32,443 bases of DNA from Bacteroidota bacterium (GTDB taxonomy: Bacteria > Bacteroidota > Rhodothermia > Rhodothermales > Bin80): positions 1-32,443 of the forward strand of contig JAPPGC010000025.1 in assembly GCA_028875125.1 (NCBI GenBank). The letters are read 5' to 3'. The notes below the pieces were generated by a model that did no database searches, was not told the origin of the DNA, and saw only the letters and a program-made list of their open reading frames with translations. How positions within the stretch are numbered: position 1 is the stretch's first letter; every line of letters starts with the position of its first letter. Shown here in pieces: positions 24,370-32,443 of this stretch. Made by a program: the position numbers and the translations under genes.

Positions 24370-26270
24370 TGCTTTGCTGGTGCAGGACGACATTATGTCT
24401 GCTGATTGCGGCCGGCACGACAATGGTTGTCTGTGCCCAGGTATTGACTGCGGAAGACTTTACTAGGGCCGGTGTACTCAGACTGAGTGATATTCTGGAA
24501 CTGGCAGACGACTGGTCTGGCAGTTCTACTGAGGGATACCACTGGGATATTGCGCCTCTGGGAACGTCTTGGGAGGCTAGCCCTGAGTGGAGTCTGTTCA
24601 TTGATGGGCAGTTGATCAGCTTACGGGCATTAAATCGCCAGAGCCTCAACACCTTGCCCATAGCACTTTCAGAAATATGTGAAATTCGTCTGAACGCAAC
24701 CCCCGTACTCACTGGCGGGGTGTTGGCGCATGGAGGGGCGGTTCAGATTACCACGTGCAAACCATCCAGAGGTTTATCCCTAAGGGGACAAGTTGGCGCT
24801 GGCAATGAAACCGGAGATCCCGGCCCGTACAAATACACGGACCTCGGAGGGTCCAATGTAGATCGTACCGGCCCCACTGCTGAGGCCGCCCTTTCCGTCA
24901 GCTCCAGTAACTGGCACTATCGTGGGATGGTGGCTGCAGACGAACATCATGTAACTGATCCTCGCATCCGACCGCGCGTACTGCAGCTTTACCGGGGCGA
25001 AAAAGATGCACGTATTATCTATCGTGCATTCGGCTTTGATGGCTCTTCCTCTGGTTTTACGGTCAACGCAGCTACCAGCCGGATAGAAGATCTGCTGTTC
25101 ACACCTGTTATGGGAAGAGAGATTCCTGTTGATCGGCAGACAACGTTCGTGACTATGTCTTCTGCCCGCAGATTACTTGGATATTCTATATCGGGTATTA
25201 GTGCAAGTTTAACCACACGTGAAAACCCGGAAACGATTCTCACTGACATTGTCCAGCGGCGGACACATATGCGCCTGCATTCAACGAGATCTCTGGGAAT
25301 AAACTCGATTGAATTTGGTGCAGGATGGGTATTCGCGCAGGCACAGTTTGGTCCCGAAGAATTACGCCATACGCTTTACTCATACCGCGGGGATGCCACA
25401 CTCAGCCTAGGGCCACCAGATCGACTACGCATGCGCACCATGGCTGCATTATCACGTGACGACAGGATATTGGGCTATGAAGTGTTCTCCCGCATATGGC
25501 ATGATCGGATTGGACTTGATCTGCGGGTGATGCTCAGAAACCGGGCACCTGCCGCCGAAATGACGTTCGCCGACTGGGCAACGAGAGGATTTCGCCCCGG
25601 GAATGCCGAGCTTCGCTTCATGCATCTGGATATACCCAAACGGAGGTCAACTTATTCTTTGGATCTTGCTTGGACCACAGGCACCCAGGTCAAACTGTAC
25701 CTGAGCGGTGGTTTACGAAGGCTGACTAATCACATGCGACCACGCATGCATGCCCTACTCGACTCAACCCGTACACGCTTACATGCAACAACGGACATCG
25801 TAGCTGCCAGTGGCCAGATTGCTCGGGCAAGTGGGCGTATTCACATGCCTCTCACCAGTCAATTTACCGTGAAATTCTATGGCGTTTATGCTTATCCATG
25901 GTCGGATGCGGATGCATTTCGCAGCGCATGGTACCACCGGATGCAAGTCGGAGGGCAGGCAGAATTTCATCCCAATGATCGATTTAGCCTGAATATGCGT
26001 CTCCGCTATGTTGGGGCAACGACTTGGGCGGAGTTTGAAGAGGCGGCCGCGGGCAATCCGGAATTTTACACTTCGCGGCTACCTGGCGCAGTATATCTGC
26101 ATCTTACCGTTCAGAAAAGATTCTGGGGGGAGCGACTGCGCATGAGTGCCACAATGCGGAATGTACTGGACCACCCCCACCTCGTTCACCCTGCGGGGGC
26201 GCGAACAAATGCTTTGTTTCAGGTTGCGATGCGTTACGCTTTTCGGGCTAGTAACGCTGGTTCCTCCTAA
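24366..26270 (+). CDS. TonB-dependent-receptor-like outer-membrane protein, short form
   Basis: This 634-residue exported protein (signal to about residue 24, VVCA before Q) starts with a plug-like region: GVLRLSDILELADDW (36-50), PEWSLFIDGQLISLRALNRQSLNTLPIALSEICEIRLN (73-110), then GGVLAHGGAVQITT (117-130). A long barrel follows and closes with FWGERLRMSATMRNVLDHPHLVHP and FQVAMRYAF, typical of TonB-receptor C-termini. There is no carboxypeptidase-like N-terminal domain and no clear TonB box, and it is short for the family. A short tail (RASNAGSS) follows the final aromatic strand. It could import a small ligand or act as a plugged channel partner of the Wzi-like protein. The ATG overlaps the previous stop (ATGA). 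Confidence 0.75.
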   Translation: MMLCWCRTTLCLLIAAGTTMVVCAQVLTAEDFTRAGVLRLSDILELADDWSGSSTEGYHWDIAPLGTSWEASPEWSLFIDGQLISLRALNRQSLNTLPIALSEICEIRLNATPVLTGGVLAHGGAVQITTCKPSRGLSLRGQVGAGNETGDPGPYKYTDLGGSNVDRTGPTAEAALSVSSSNWHYRGMVAADEHHVTDPRIRPRVLQLYRGEKDARIIYRAFGFDGSSSGFTVNAATSRIEDLLFTPVMGREIPVDRQTTFVTMSSARRLLGYSISGISASLTTRENPETILTDIVQRRTHMRLHSTRSLGINSIEFGAGWVFAQAQFGPEELRHTLYSYRGDATLSLGPPDRLRMRTMAALSRDDRILGYEVFSRIWHDRIGLDLRVMLRNRAPAAEMTFADWATRGFRPGNAELRFMHLDIPKRRSTYSLDLAWTTGTQVKLYLSGGLRRLTNHMRPRMHALLDSTRTRLHATTDIVAASGQIARASGRIHMPLTSQFTVKFYGVYAYPWSDADAFRSAWYHRMQVGGQAEFHPNDRFSLNMRLRYVGATTWAEFEEAAAGNPEFYTSRLPGAVYLHLTVQKRFWGERLRMSATMRNVLDHPHLVHPAGARTNALFQVAMRYAFRASNAGSS

Positions 26271-26356
26271 TGCTTGTCTTGCGTTTTCCTCATCTTCGCG
26301 CTCCGCTTTCGGATTTTCAAACCGAATCCGCAGTCAGACTAACCGTTCCGGGCGCT

Positions 26357-27487
26357 TTAATCTGATGGTCGACGGAATTTTTCCCGATTCCAGGTAAAAT
26401 GCACGGAAATTCTGTGTGAATACCCCAAATCACGGACCAATCCCCCGAAGTCTCCAAATCCGTAATCAATGGATAACGTTTTGAGACGTATACCCGCACC
26501 CACGGAAGGCACCACATCCAGTCCGTAACCGTCCGTCTTAGCTATACGATTGATACCTGCCCGAAGTGCAACAAGATTCCGAAACGAAAACTCCGCTCCT
26601 AATCTTGGATGAAACGACAGGTCGCCTAGATTGAAAGCGTTCACCTGCTGTCCATCAAAGGCCACATCAAAATCCATCGCGAGGGTTACAGCATTCCGGG
26701 AACCAGCAGGCAATACCAATCCTGATCCCAATCGAACCACTGGCAATACCAGAAACGTATCCCCAGTGGGTAATTCCTGGTCAAATACCTCAGTGAAAGT
26801 ATAGGGCGCTCCGGTATCCGGATTGGTGCCCTCAATCGCGAAGGCTGATGTGTTCACGCTCCAGCTTTGGAGCATTGTTGACAAGTCTTGGATCTGTACG
26901 CCAAGCATAAACCTATCTCCGTACCACTGTACCCCAGCATCAAAACTGTATCCCCACGCATCCGCGAAGTCTCCAATTGTGCGTCGAACGATCTTGCCTG
27001 ATGCGCCAACAGTGATGCGTGTGCCAAGATGCCTGGCGTAGCTGACTAGGAACGCCATATCCGCAGCCGAAAAGCTGGTTATGTATGATTCAGGGTTCGC
27101 TTTGGGTTGGTTACGCTCTGCATCCCAGGCATTTAGGGTGTTTTTGATGTCGTTCACACCGCTCCGAAAAAAACTCACCCCCACGGTGGAAGTGCTGCTT
27201 ACCGGGTAAGCGACCGCAGCAAAATCAAACGACACAATCCCAGCAAAGCGCTCCGCATGCATGTAAGCAACCTCAGGGTACTCGGTGTGCGCCAGTCCGG
27301 AAGGGTTCCAATACACACTATACACATTCTGTGTATGTGCAACGTTTGCTCCGCCCATGGCCAATGCCCGGGCATCTACCCCTCCCGCCAGGAAATCCGC
27401 CCCATACTTGGCAATCCGCTGCGCTGACGCAGACGGGCAGATCATGGTGATAAATACCAGGAGACAAACTAAGTGTCGAAAATACAT
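26357..27487 (-). CDS. PorV/PorQ-family outer-membrane protein
   Basis: This 376-residue protein from ATG at 27487 has a signal peptide (MYFRHLVCLLVFITMICPSASA). The mature N-terminus shows the family hallmark: GADFLAGGVDARALAMGGANVAHTQNVYSVYWNPSGLA, followed by FadL-like barrel strands through to the C-terminus. In Bacteroidota PorV and PorQ belong to the type IX secretion system, but the family is broad and many members are uncharacterised; I see no other type IX component or C-terminal sorting domain here. A TTG at 27505 would add six residues. It lies 35 bp after the stop of the large cytochrome lipoprotein gene, so they may be co-transcribed. Confidence 0.85.
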   Translation of the reverse strand: MYFRHLVCLLVFITMICPSASAQRIAKYGADFLAGGVDARALAMGGANVAHTQNVYSVYWNPSGLAHTEYPEVAYMHAERFAGIVSFDFAAVAYPVSSTSTVGVSFFRSGVNDIKNTLNAWDAERNQPKANPESYITSFSAADMAFLVSYARHLGTRITVGASGKIVRRTIGDFADAWGYSFDAGVQWYGDRFMLGVQIQDLSTMLQSWSVNTSAFAIEGTNPDTGAPYTFTEVFDQELPTGDTFLVLPVVRLGSGLVLPAGSRNAVTLAMDFDVAFDGQQVNAFNLGDLSFHPRLGAEFSFRNLVALRAGINRIAKTDGYGLDVVPSVGAGIRLKTLSIDYGFGDFGGLVRDLGYSHRISVHFTWNREKFRRPSD

Positions 27488-27522
27488 TCGGAATTGCAAG
27501 TTCAACGTTTATACCCCCAAAC

Positions 27523-30500
27523 CTATTGAGCTGACGCTTCAGCGGTTCGCAAATACGCGAACAGATCTTGAATCTCTTGGTCGGACAGCACAGAGAGCAA
27601 GTCTTCCGGCATTAATGATTCCTCAGAAACCTCCAATGATTGTATTTCGGTACGGTTCAGCACAACATCTTTCAGTCCTATGGGCCGGAGCGTAACTTGG
27701 CGGTCACTTTCACCTACAAGTGTACCTACATAAGTCCGTCCGTCGCGGGACGTAACGAGCACCATCCGGTAATCGTCCTGAATGAACTCATCCGGGTAAA
27801 TGAGATTGGTGAGCAGATAGTCCACATCTGTTCGATTGGAACCCGTCAGGTCCGGGCCTATAAGTCCGCCGACACCATTCATTTGATGGCATGCCCCACA
27901 GGCCTGTGCAAACACATTCTGTCCATTGGCGGCATCTGCTGCCATTCCAGACGTTACCAGGGTGTGATATCGGGCGTAAGCCGCGGCTTTATCCTCTGGA
28001 AGCTCGTCGATCGGACCCCAGATTTCTACAAAACCACTTCCCACAACACGCCGCATTTGTCGGGCTACCCAGACCGGAATATCAGTCCGCTGGATTGAAC
28101 CTTCACGGAGTGACTCGACCAGCATCCATCCGTATACTGGACGCGATGCCATGGTTTGAATGATGGCCTCTTTTTCGGAAGGGGTTGCGTCCGTGTACAT
28201 TGAAACCAGAAGTTGCCCCAGTTCCTGGTCATTGAAAGCTGCTACTGCCTGGATTGATGCAGTTCGCATATTCGGGTCGTTAATCAATTCAAACAGGGCT
28301 TGTCTGAGTGCATCAGGTTGTGATGGTGCAAGTGTCGTCAATGCGGCAATACGTCGCTCTGAATCCAGAGAAGCATTCATCACTTCAGTCATAAGGGCTC
28401 GTTCAGCCTCAGCATCACCAAATAGCTGGGCAACTGTTGTAGCCAGTGCACGGGTTTCACTTTTGCGTCGCAATCTCCGGTAGGTACGGTCCCAGTCTTC
28501 GGGTGCTTCTATATCCCCCGCACCTTCCAGGCCCGCCACCATTCCACGCAACAGATGCTCATTCCGGTTTGCATGAAGTTCGACTAGCAGTGGAGACATA
28601 TGTCCGGCTTCAACCAGTCGCCGCCCCACAAACTCTGTCATTTTCGGATAGTCGTCCGCATCTTCAATAAGCAAAAGTGCACGTTCAGGTTCTTCCGCCA
28701 CCAGTGGCTCAAAACCTGTCCATAATAGCGTTGGAATGTTTGGGTCTTCGCTGTCCTCCGAGTGGTTCATCAAAGCCTCAATGATTGGCCATCGCCGATC
28801 ATTGGGAATCCGTTGAAGCATAGCGGCCAGGTATTTACGTACGACTGGAGAATTCTCCCTTTCGGCAAGTTCCTCAAGAGTAAGCAGAACTTCAGGGTCA
28901 ATGGCGTCCTGTTCCGTGATCAATCGAACGCCCCAGGCTCTTATGTAGGGTTCCCTGTCCTGCAGAGCACCCAAAAGAGTTTCAAGCGAGAAATTGTCTG
29001 TAATGTACAGCGACCACAGCGCACGCAGTCTGAGCGGCGTTGTAGCACCAGTTTCATAGAGTGTGTTCAGATGTGTCAGGGCTGAGGCATCCAGTGCTCG
29101 CGTGCTCGCACGGTGCTGCAATATCACACGGGCGCGCCGGGCATGCCAGTCACTGCGACTCTCCTGAAGCTGCGCTAGTTCAAGGTCACTGAGCTGACGC
29201 AGATCCCCATAACGACCATCCCATTCCACGGCATGTGACTCTGACGGTGTAATTCGAAAGATCCTCCCGGTATCCTTGTCTAAAACGTCCCCGCCACAGA
29301 TGTCCGCATCGTGCCAGTCAAGAACATATAGCGCTCCCTCTGGGCCTATCTCCATACTGAAGCCAACCCATTGGGCATTATGCGCCATCATAAACTCATC
29401 TCCGTGACTGGCTATGAACCCACTACGACTCGGTTGTAGTACATCACTCAGGACTGCGTGCTCATGAATATTGGCCATGAACAGGCGATCCGTTTCTTCG
29501 GGGGCAAATGCATCAGATTGATAAATGCGGGCGCCCCCGTGCGCCGAACGGTGTCGGTGGTCTACAATGGGAGCAATATCTTCGTAAATATGGGGGTTCA
29601 AGTGAGTGCTACCCTGCCGCATGTAGATGCCTCCTGGGGTCACATGGAAAACATGCGGGATCACACAGGCACTTATAAAGAGTTCGCCATGTGCGTCGTA
29701 ATCAATTCCCCAGGGGTTGCTGAAGCCATGTGCCACTGTTTCAAACTTGTCCTTTATTGGATGATAGCGCCATACGCCACCATTGATTTCCACACCGTCG
29801 GCCTCCAATAGGTCTTCCGGGAAGGCGTCGTTATGTCTATAGAGCCGTGCTTCTGGCCCCGGTTTTCTTATGACCGACGAGGTGGCAAATCCTTCAAGGC
29901 CATAGAGCCATCCATCAGGCCCCCAGTGAAAACTGTTAATCGTCTCGTGTCTGTCCCGAATTCCCCAACCAGTAAGGCGGATCTCAATATCATTAACATC
30001 TGCACGGTCATCGCCATCGCGATCGGGGATAAAGAGCAGGTGGGGCGGGGCGCCAAGAAAGACTCCATCAAAGCCCACGGCCAGTGCGCTCGGAAAAGCG
30101 ATCCCTTCCATAAAAACTTTTCGAACATCTGCGGTGCCATCGCGATCAGTATCTTCCAGAATCACGATACGACTATCTCCAGACCCAGAAAATCCTGTCT
30201 GACGTGATTCGTAGTCCCGATTTTCTGCTATCCACAACCGCCCTTTATCATCCCAGGCAAAGGCCATGGGCTGCGTGAGAAGCGGTTCACCGGCCCACGC
30301 GTTAACCTCGTAGCCTTCCTTCAGCGTCATCATCTCTGCTGCTGCAACTGGGGTAAGGAACTCTGCTTCGCGCGCTTCCTGCTGCGCCAAGCCCCAGAGG
30401 GACGCGGTGGAATACATTGCACCGGAGCGATCGGCATAGTCCTCCCATTTTGCCCGCATTGTAATGTCACTCATTTCTCCCGTGTACACGAGTAAGCGGT

Positions 30501-31308
30501 GTCGGATGGTTTCCATACTACCAGCTTCAATGGTCCAGTCGCCAAGTCTGGCACGAACGGGCCCTACTCCCAATTGGCCATCCACACGCCAGGGTTGTGG
30601 GAAATCCGCATTATTAGGATGATCAAATATGGCTACATGGGCCATATCTTCACGCCCGGGCAGCTCAAGACCGACATCCATCCACATGGCCCGCTGGCCC
30701 TCAGCAAAATGATTGCGCTGTCGTGCAGCATTCACTGCGCGCCCTTCCATACCCGGGGCCCAGGGCATCCGTAGGAACAGCCCGCCGTAATCATATTCGC
30801 CGACAACAACGTCGGTGATGGCCTTGCCCGTCCAAGTTAAATCCAGTACCACAGAATTGTCCGCTTCGTACATAGTCCAGTTCTGGGTTTCTTGGAGAAC
30901 AGGGTTGCCGTTCTCGTCAAGTAGATCGTAGACGGTAGCCCAGCCAATAGTGTCTCCGGCGGCTCTGGTAACCATCACAGTATCTCTTTGCCAATAATCT
31001 CCTTCTGGGTGATGGAAGTAATCCCGGCCATTCAGTCGTGTGAAGCCCCAGTACAGGCCGGTCTGATGAGGATGATGGCCGGGACTATATTGTGTCACTG
31101 AGCTCGCACCATCCGGGGTCAGGATTGGGTGCAAAAACGGCCTGAAGTCCCGAGCAGACTGCACCACCAGTGCAGTGTCGCCACGCACATCGTTCAGTAC
31201 AATAACCTGATCGTCCGTTATTAATGCCCTCAGGCGAGTAGTCTCGGTTACGCTGGATGTGCAGCCCGCAAGGGCAACAACAATTACTATTGGAGTCAGG
31301 TATTTCAT
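27523..31308 (-). CDS. Large lipoprotein: DUF6807, PVC-type propeller, HEAT repeats and cytochrome c
   Basis: This 1261-residue protein starts MKYLTPIVIVVALAGC, a clean lipobox (Cys16). Residues about 30-310 match DUF6807/PmoA-like (PGHHPHQTGLYWGFTRLNG, YFHHPEGDYWQRDT). About 330-720 is a PVC-type membrane-bound-dehydrogenase propeller (MAFAWDDKGRLWIAENRDY, INSFHWGPDGWLYGLEG, SNPWGIDYDAHGELFIS). About 750-1060 are HEAT-like helical repeats, and about 1115-1261 is a cytochrome c with the heme site CGACH (near 1134) and a likely axial Met in LMPEDLL. PVC-type members are thought to oxidise sugars or sugar alcohols; the DUF6807 substrate is not known. It is probably membrane-anchored in the periplasm, passing electrons to the heme. 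Domain limits are approximate. Confidence 0.88.
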   Translation of the reverse strand: MKYLTPIVIVVALAGCTSSVTETTRLRALITDDQVIVLNDVRGDTALVVQSARDFRPFLHPILTPDGASSVTQYSPGHHPHQTGLYWGFTRLNGRDYFHHPEGDYWQRDTVMVTRAAGDTIGWATVYDLLDENGNPVLQETQNWTMYEADNSVVLDLTWTGKAITDVVVGEYDYGGLFLRMPWAPGMEGRAVNAARQRNHFAEGQRAMWMDVGLELPGREDMAHVAIFDHPNNADFPQPWRVDGQLGVGPVRARLGDWTIEAGSMETIRHRLLVYTGEMSDITMRAKWEDYADRSGAMYSTASLWGLAQQEAREAEFLTPVAAAEMMTLKEGYEVNAWAGEPLLTQPMAFAWDDKGRLWIAENRDYESRQTGFSGSGDSRIVILEDTDRDGTADVRKVFMEGIAFPSALAVGFDGVFLGAPPHLLFIPDRDGDDRADVNDIEIRLTGWGIRDRHETINSFHWGPDGWLYGLEGFATSSVIRKPGPEARLYRHNDAFPEDLLEADGVEINGGVWRYHPIKDKFETVAHGFSNPWGIDYDAHGELFISACVIPHVFHVTPGGIYMRQGSTHLNPHIYEDIAPIVDHRHRSAHGGARIYQSDAFAPEETDRLFMANIHEHAVLSDVLQPSRSGFIASHGDEFMMAHNAQWVGFSMEIGPEGALYVLDWHDADICGGDVLDKDTGRIFRITPSESHAVEWDGRYGDLRQLSDLELAQLQESRSDWHARRARVILQHRASTRALDASALTHLNTLYETGATTPLRLRALWSLYITDNFSLETLLGALQDREPYIRAWGVRLITEQDAIDPEVLLTLEELAERENSPVVRKYLAAMLQRIPNDRRWPIIEALMNHSEDSEDPNIPTLLWTGFEPLVAEEPERALLLIEDADDYPKMTEFVGRRLVEAGHMSPLLVELHANRNEHLLRGMVAGLEGAGDIEAPEDWDRTYRRLRRKSETRALATTVAQLFGDAEAERALMTEVMNASLDSERRIAALTTLAPSQPDALRQALFELINDPNMRTASIQAVAAFNDQELGQLLVSMYTDATPSEKEAIIQTMASRPVYGWMLVESLREGSIQRTDIPVWVARQMRRVVGSGFVEIWGPIDELPEDKAAAYARYHTLVTSGMAADAANGQNVFAQACGACHQMNGVGGLIGPDLTGSNRTDVDYLLTNLIYPDEFIQDDYRMVLVTSRDGRTYVGTLVGESDRQVTLRPIGLKDVVLNRTEIQSLEVSEESLMPEDLLSVLSDQEIQDLFAYLRTAEASAQ

Positions 31309-31688
31309 GGGCGGATTATCCGATAGGGAATCTCGTTCAGTATCTTTTTACACCCAAGACACAAAACAAAGTGCTGTTTTCATTCGAGTCACTGAAGGTG
31401 CGGATGAACGGCTATATTCTTCTTTTTAATGACTCTGCGCCCATTGTCCACGATCACGGGCTTTCGCTCCGCAACAACAGGTCTTACATGGACTCTACAC
31501 TCATTTATCTGGGTTTCCTCCAGGAACGTGGCAGAGATCACATTTTTCATCAGCGATGCTTAATTGTTCACAGCGTATGGCCAATAAGAGCAATATTTCC
31601 ATGTCTCCCCAATGGAATGTAATTAATTCCCACAATGGGACAACTCTAGATTAGAGGTCGGGGAGATAGTTTGTTGGTCCCCTTGTGG
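31309..31688. other. 380-bp gap with a run of small hairpins
   Basis: No gene is supported. Four short dyads lie close together: TTCCAT/ATGGAA (31597-31617), TCCCA-CAA-TGGGA (31628-31640), CTCTA-GAT-TAGAG (31644-31656), and GGGGA/TCCCC (31660-31682). The last three lie after the small barrel gene on the minus strand, so they may shape its mRNA end. No T-run is present. Confidence 0.4.
31312..31322 (-). promoter_or_regulatory. Palindrome at the ribosome-binding position of the large lipoprotein gene
   Basis: CGGAT-T-ATCCG ends 3 bases before the start codon (31308), where a ribosome binding site would sit. No Shine-Dalgarno is visible. It could be an operator or a small start-site hairpin, or chance. 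Confidence 0.25.
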
Positions 31689-32126
31689 TTAAAAGCGGAG
31701 GTATCCACCCATTTGAAAGAGGACAAGAAAATCATCAAACACATTTCCCAGATGAACAGTGGTACGTGCTCCGTAACGTCGCCCAAGAACCAAGCCTACC
31801 CCTAAATTCGGGGAAACATGCCCCCCATCGTACTCAATACCTGTCCTTAATTCGGGTCGCACAAGCCAGTTGGAACGAGCTGCCAACACTGAAACTCCGA
31901 CCCGGTTCGCAGTCCCTGTTAGGTCTTGACATCGATAATTCTCTACCATACCATAAAGAGATAGTGGACCAACGACCTGTCCGGTGACGCGAATGTAATG
32001 TCCAGGGCAAGCGTTCCCGGTTCCACCGACGAGTCCAGCTTCCAGCATGAAACGGTCAGGTGATTCCTGGGCAATTAGTTGTGACGGCACGACTAAAATA
32101 GAAACAACGAATAGTATCCGGAGCAT
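31689..32126 (-). CDS. Small exported barrel-like protein
   Basis: This 145-residue protein from ATG at 32126 has a signal peptide (MLRILFVVSILVVPSQLIAQ). The mature part alternates polar and hydrophobic residues as in a small outer-membrane barrel (GPLSLYGMVENYRC, RPELRTGIEYDGG, GVGLVLGRRYG) and ends in an aromatic Phe (GGYLRF), the usual last residue of Omp85-inserted barrels. Two cysteines (in GNACPGHY and YRCQDL) could form a disulphide. No family recognised. A TTG at 32135 would add three residues. It stands alone, with a 380-bp gap before the large lipoprotein gene. Confidence 0.65.
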   Translation of the reverse strand: MLRILFVVSILVVPSQLIAQESPDRFMLEAGLVGGTGNACPGHYIRVTGQVVGPLSLYGMVENYRCQDLTGTANRVGVSVLAARSNWLVRPELRTGIEYDGGHVSPNLGVGLVLGRRYGARTTVHLGNVFDDFLVLFQMGGYLRF

Positions 32127-32391
32127 GATTTCCAATTAATTCTTTGGTTCTGTCAAGAACTACCACGTTCCTGCGATGGGGTTTCCGAGGGAGGAATTCC
32201 CTGTTATTCTCGGGGTTGTGCATTCGTGGGGGTCGCCTAGACCGCTTCAAGCTCCTTACCCTACTGTTCGGCAAGGTCCCGGTTGGCGATCTTTGAGGTT
32301 ACATTTTCTCGTTTTGTCACTGGCATCTCCCGGGATACTTGGATATTAATGTAGAAAATCACTATCCTGCACACAACCTATTGTGTCGTAT
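32127..32391. other. Upstream region of the small barrel gene, with a hairpin next to the terminal repeat
   Basis: No gene is supported here. GGAATTCC (32193-32200) is a palindrome inside AGGGA...TCCCT. ACACAA-CCTA-TTGTGT (32371-32386) is a perfect 6-bp hairpin that ends five bases before the terminal inverted repeat begins. Confidence 0.4.
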
Positions 32392-32443
32392 GGGCTTGTT
32401 TCAATCATTGGGGAAACTTGATCTTTCCAACTGACAGGAATTG
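32392..32443 (-). repeat. 52-bp terminal inverted repeat, right copy
   Basis: This is the exact reverse complement of bases 2-53. Read inward from the window end on the minus strand it begins CAATTCCTGTCAG. Adjacent inner sequences on the two sides differ, so no target-site duplication is seen. Confidence 0.9.

Noticed and set aside
26300-26330. Terminator between the convergent TonB-receptor-like and PorV/PorQ genes (CGGATT...AATCCG).
   Set aside because: The stem is short, the loop is long and no T-run follows on either strand.
32056-32274. A 72-residue minus-strand frame overlapping the small barrel gene.
   Set aside because: It is highly basic and low in structure, overlaps a better frame with a signal peptide, and shows no family resemblance.
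2-32443. A 32-kb composite transposon bounded by the terminal inverted repeats.
   Set aside because: The interior holds housekeeping genes (uvrA, tpiA, gatB, bcp) and no transposase or integrase. The repeats sit exactly at the window ends, which points to an assembly break.

Overview
The window looks like a chromosomal contig from a bacterium of the Bacteroidota / FCB group, most like Rhodothermia (Rhodothermota/Balneolota). The support is indirect: a Bacteroidota-type UvrA, an E1 dehydrogenase with alpha and beta halves fused in one chain, a PorV/PorQ-family outer-membrane protein, a Wzi-like capsule protein, several 6-bladed beta-propeller proteins, mostly absent Shine-Dalgarno sequences, and moderate GC. 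No rRNA, tRNA, transposase, phage gene or CRISPR array was found.

Layout. (1) 128-7154, plus strand: an envelope cluster made of a YbhN-like membrane protein, a secreted DUF3047 protein, an RND/MMPL exporter, a beta-propeller gene broken by a frameshift at a run of eight G, a second (lipoprotein) beta-propeller, and a 48-residue single-pass membrane protein coupled to it by an ATGA overlap. (2) 7427-8632, plus: a secreted TPR protein whose end overlaps the convergent gene. (3) 8609-21808, minus: a long co-directional block. In transcription order it is an initiating polyprenyl-phosphate sugar transferase, fused E1 2-oxoacid dehydrogenase, Bcp peroxiredoxin, GatB, a thioredoxin-fold protein without CxxC, triosephosphate isomerase, UvrA, and two GT4 glycosyltransferases. 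(4) 22262-26270, plus, divergent from the sugar transferase: three tightly coupled outer-membrane genes (Wzi-like, small barrel, short TonB-receptor-like). (5) 26357-32126, minus: a PorV/PorQ-like protein, a 1261-residue lipoprotein combining DUF6807, PVC-type propeller, HEAT and cytochrome c regions, and a small barrel-like protein.

How the genes may work together. The sugar transferase (first sugar onto undecaprenyl phosphate), the two GT4 enzymes and the Wzi-like porin suggest surface polysaccharide assembly, with housekeeping genes (tpiA, gatB, uvrA, bcp, E1) between them. The YbhN-like/DUF3047/RND genes suggest lipid or envelope-metabolite traffic. The large DUF6807/cytochrome lipoprotein suggests periplasmic oxidation or breakdown of a sugar-like substrate.

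The most striking non-gene signal is a perfect 52-bp inverted repeat at the two extreme ends of the window. It is probably a repeat at which the assembly stopped. The best biological leads are the G8 frameshift, the coupled small membrane protein, the three-gene outer-membrane operon, and the DUF6807-cytochrome fusion.
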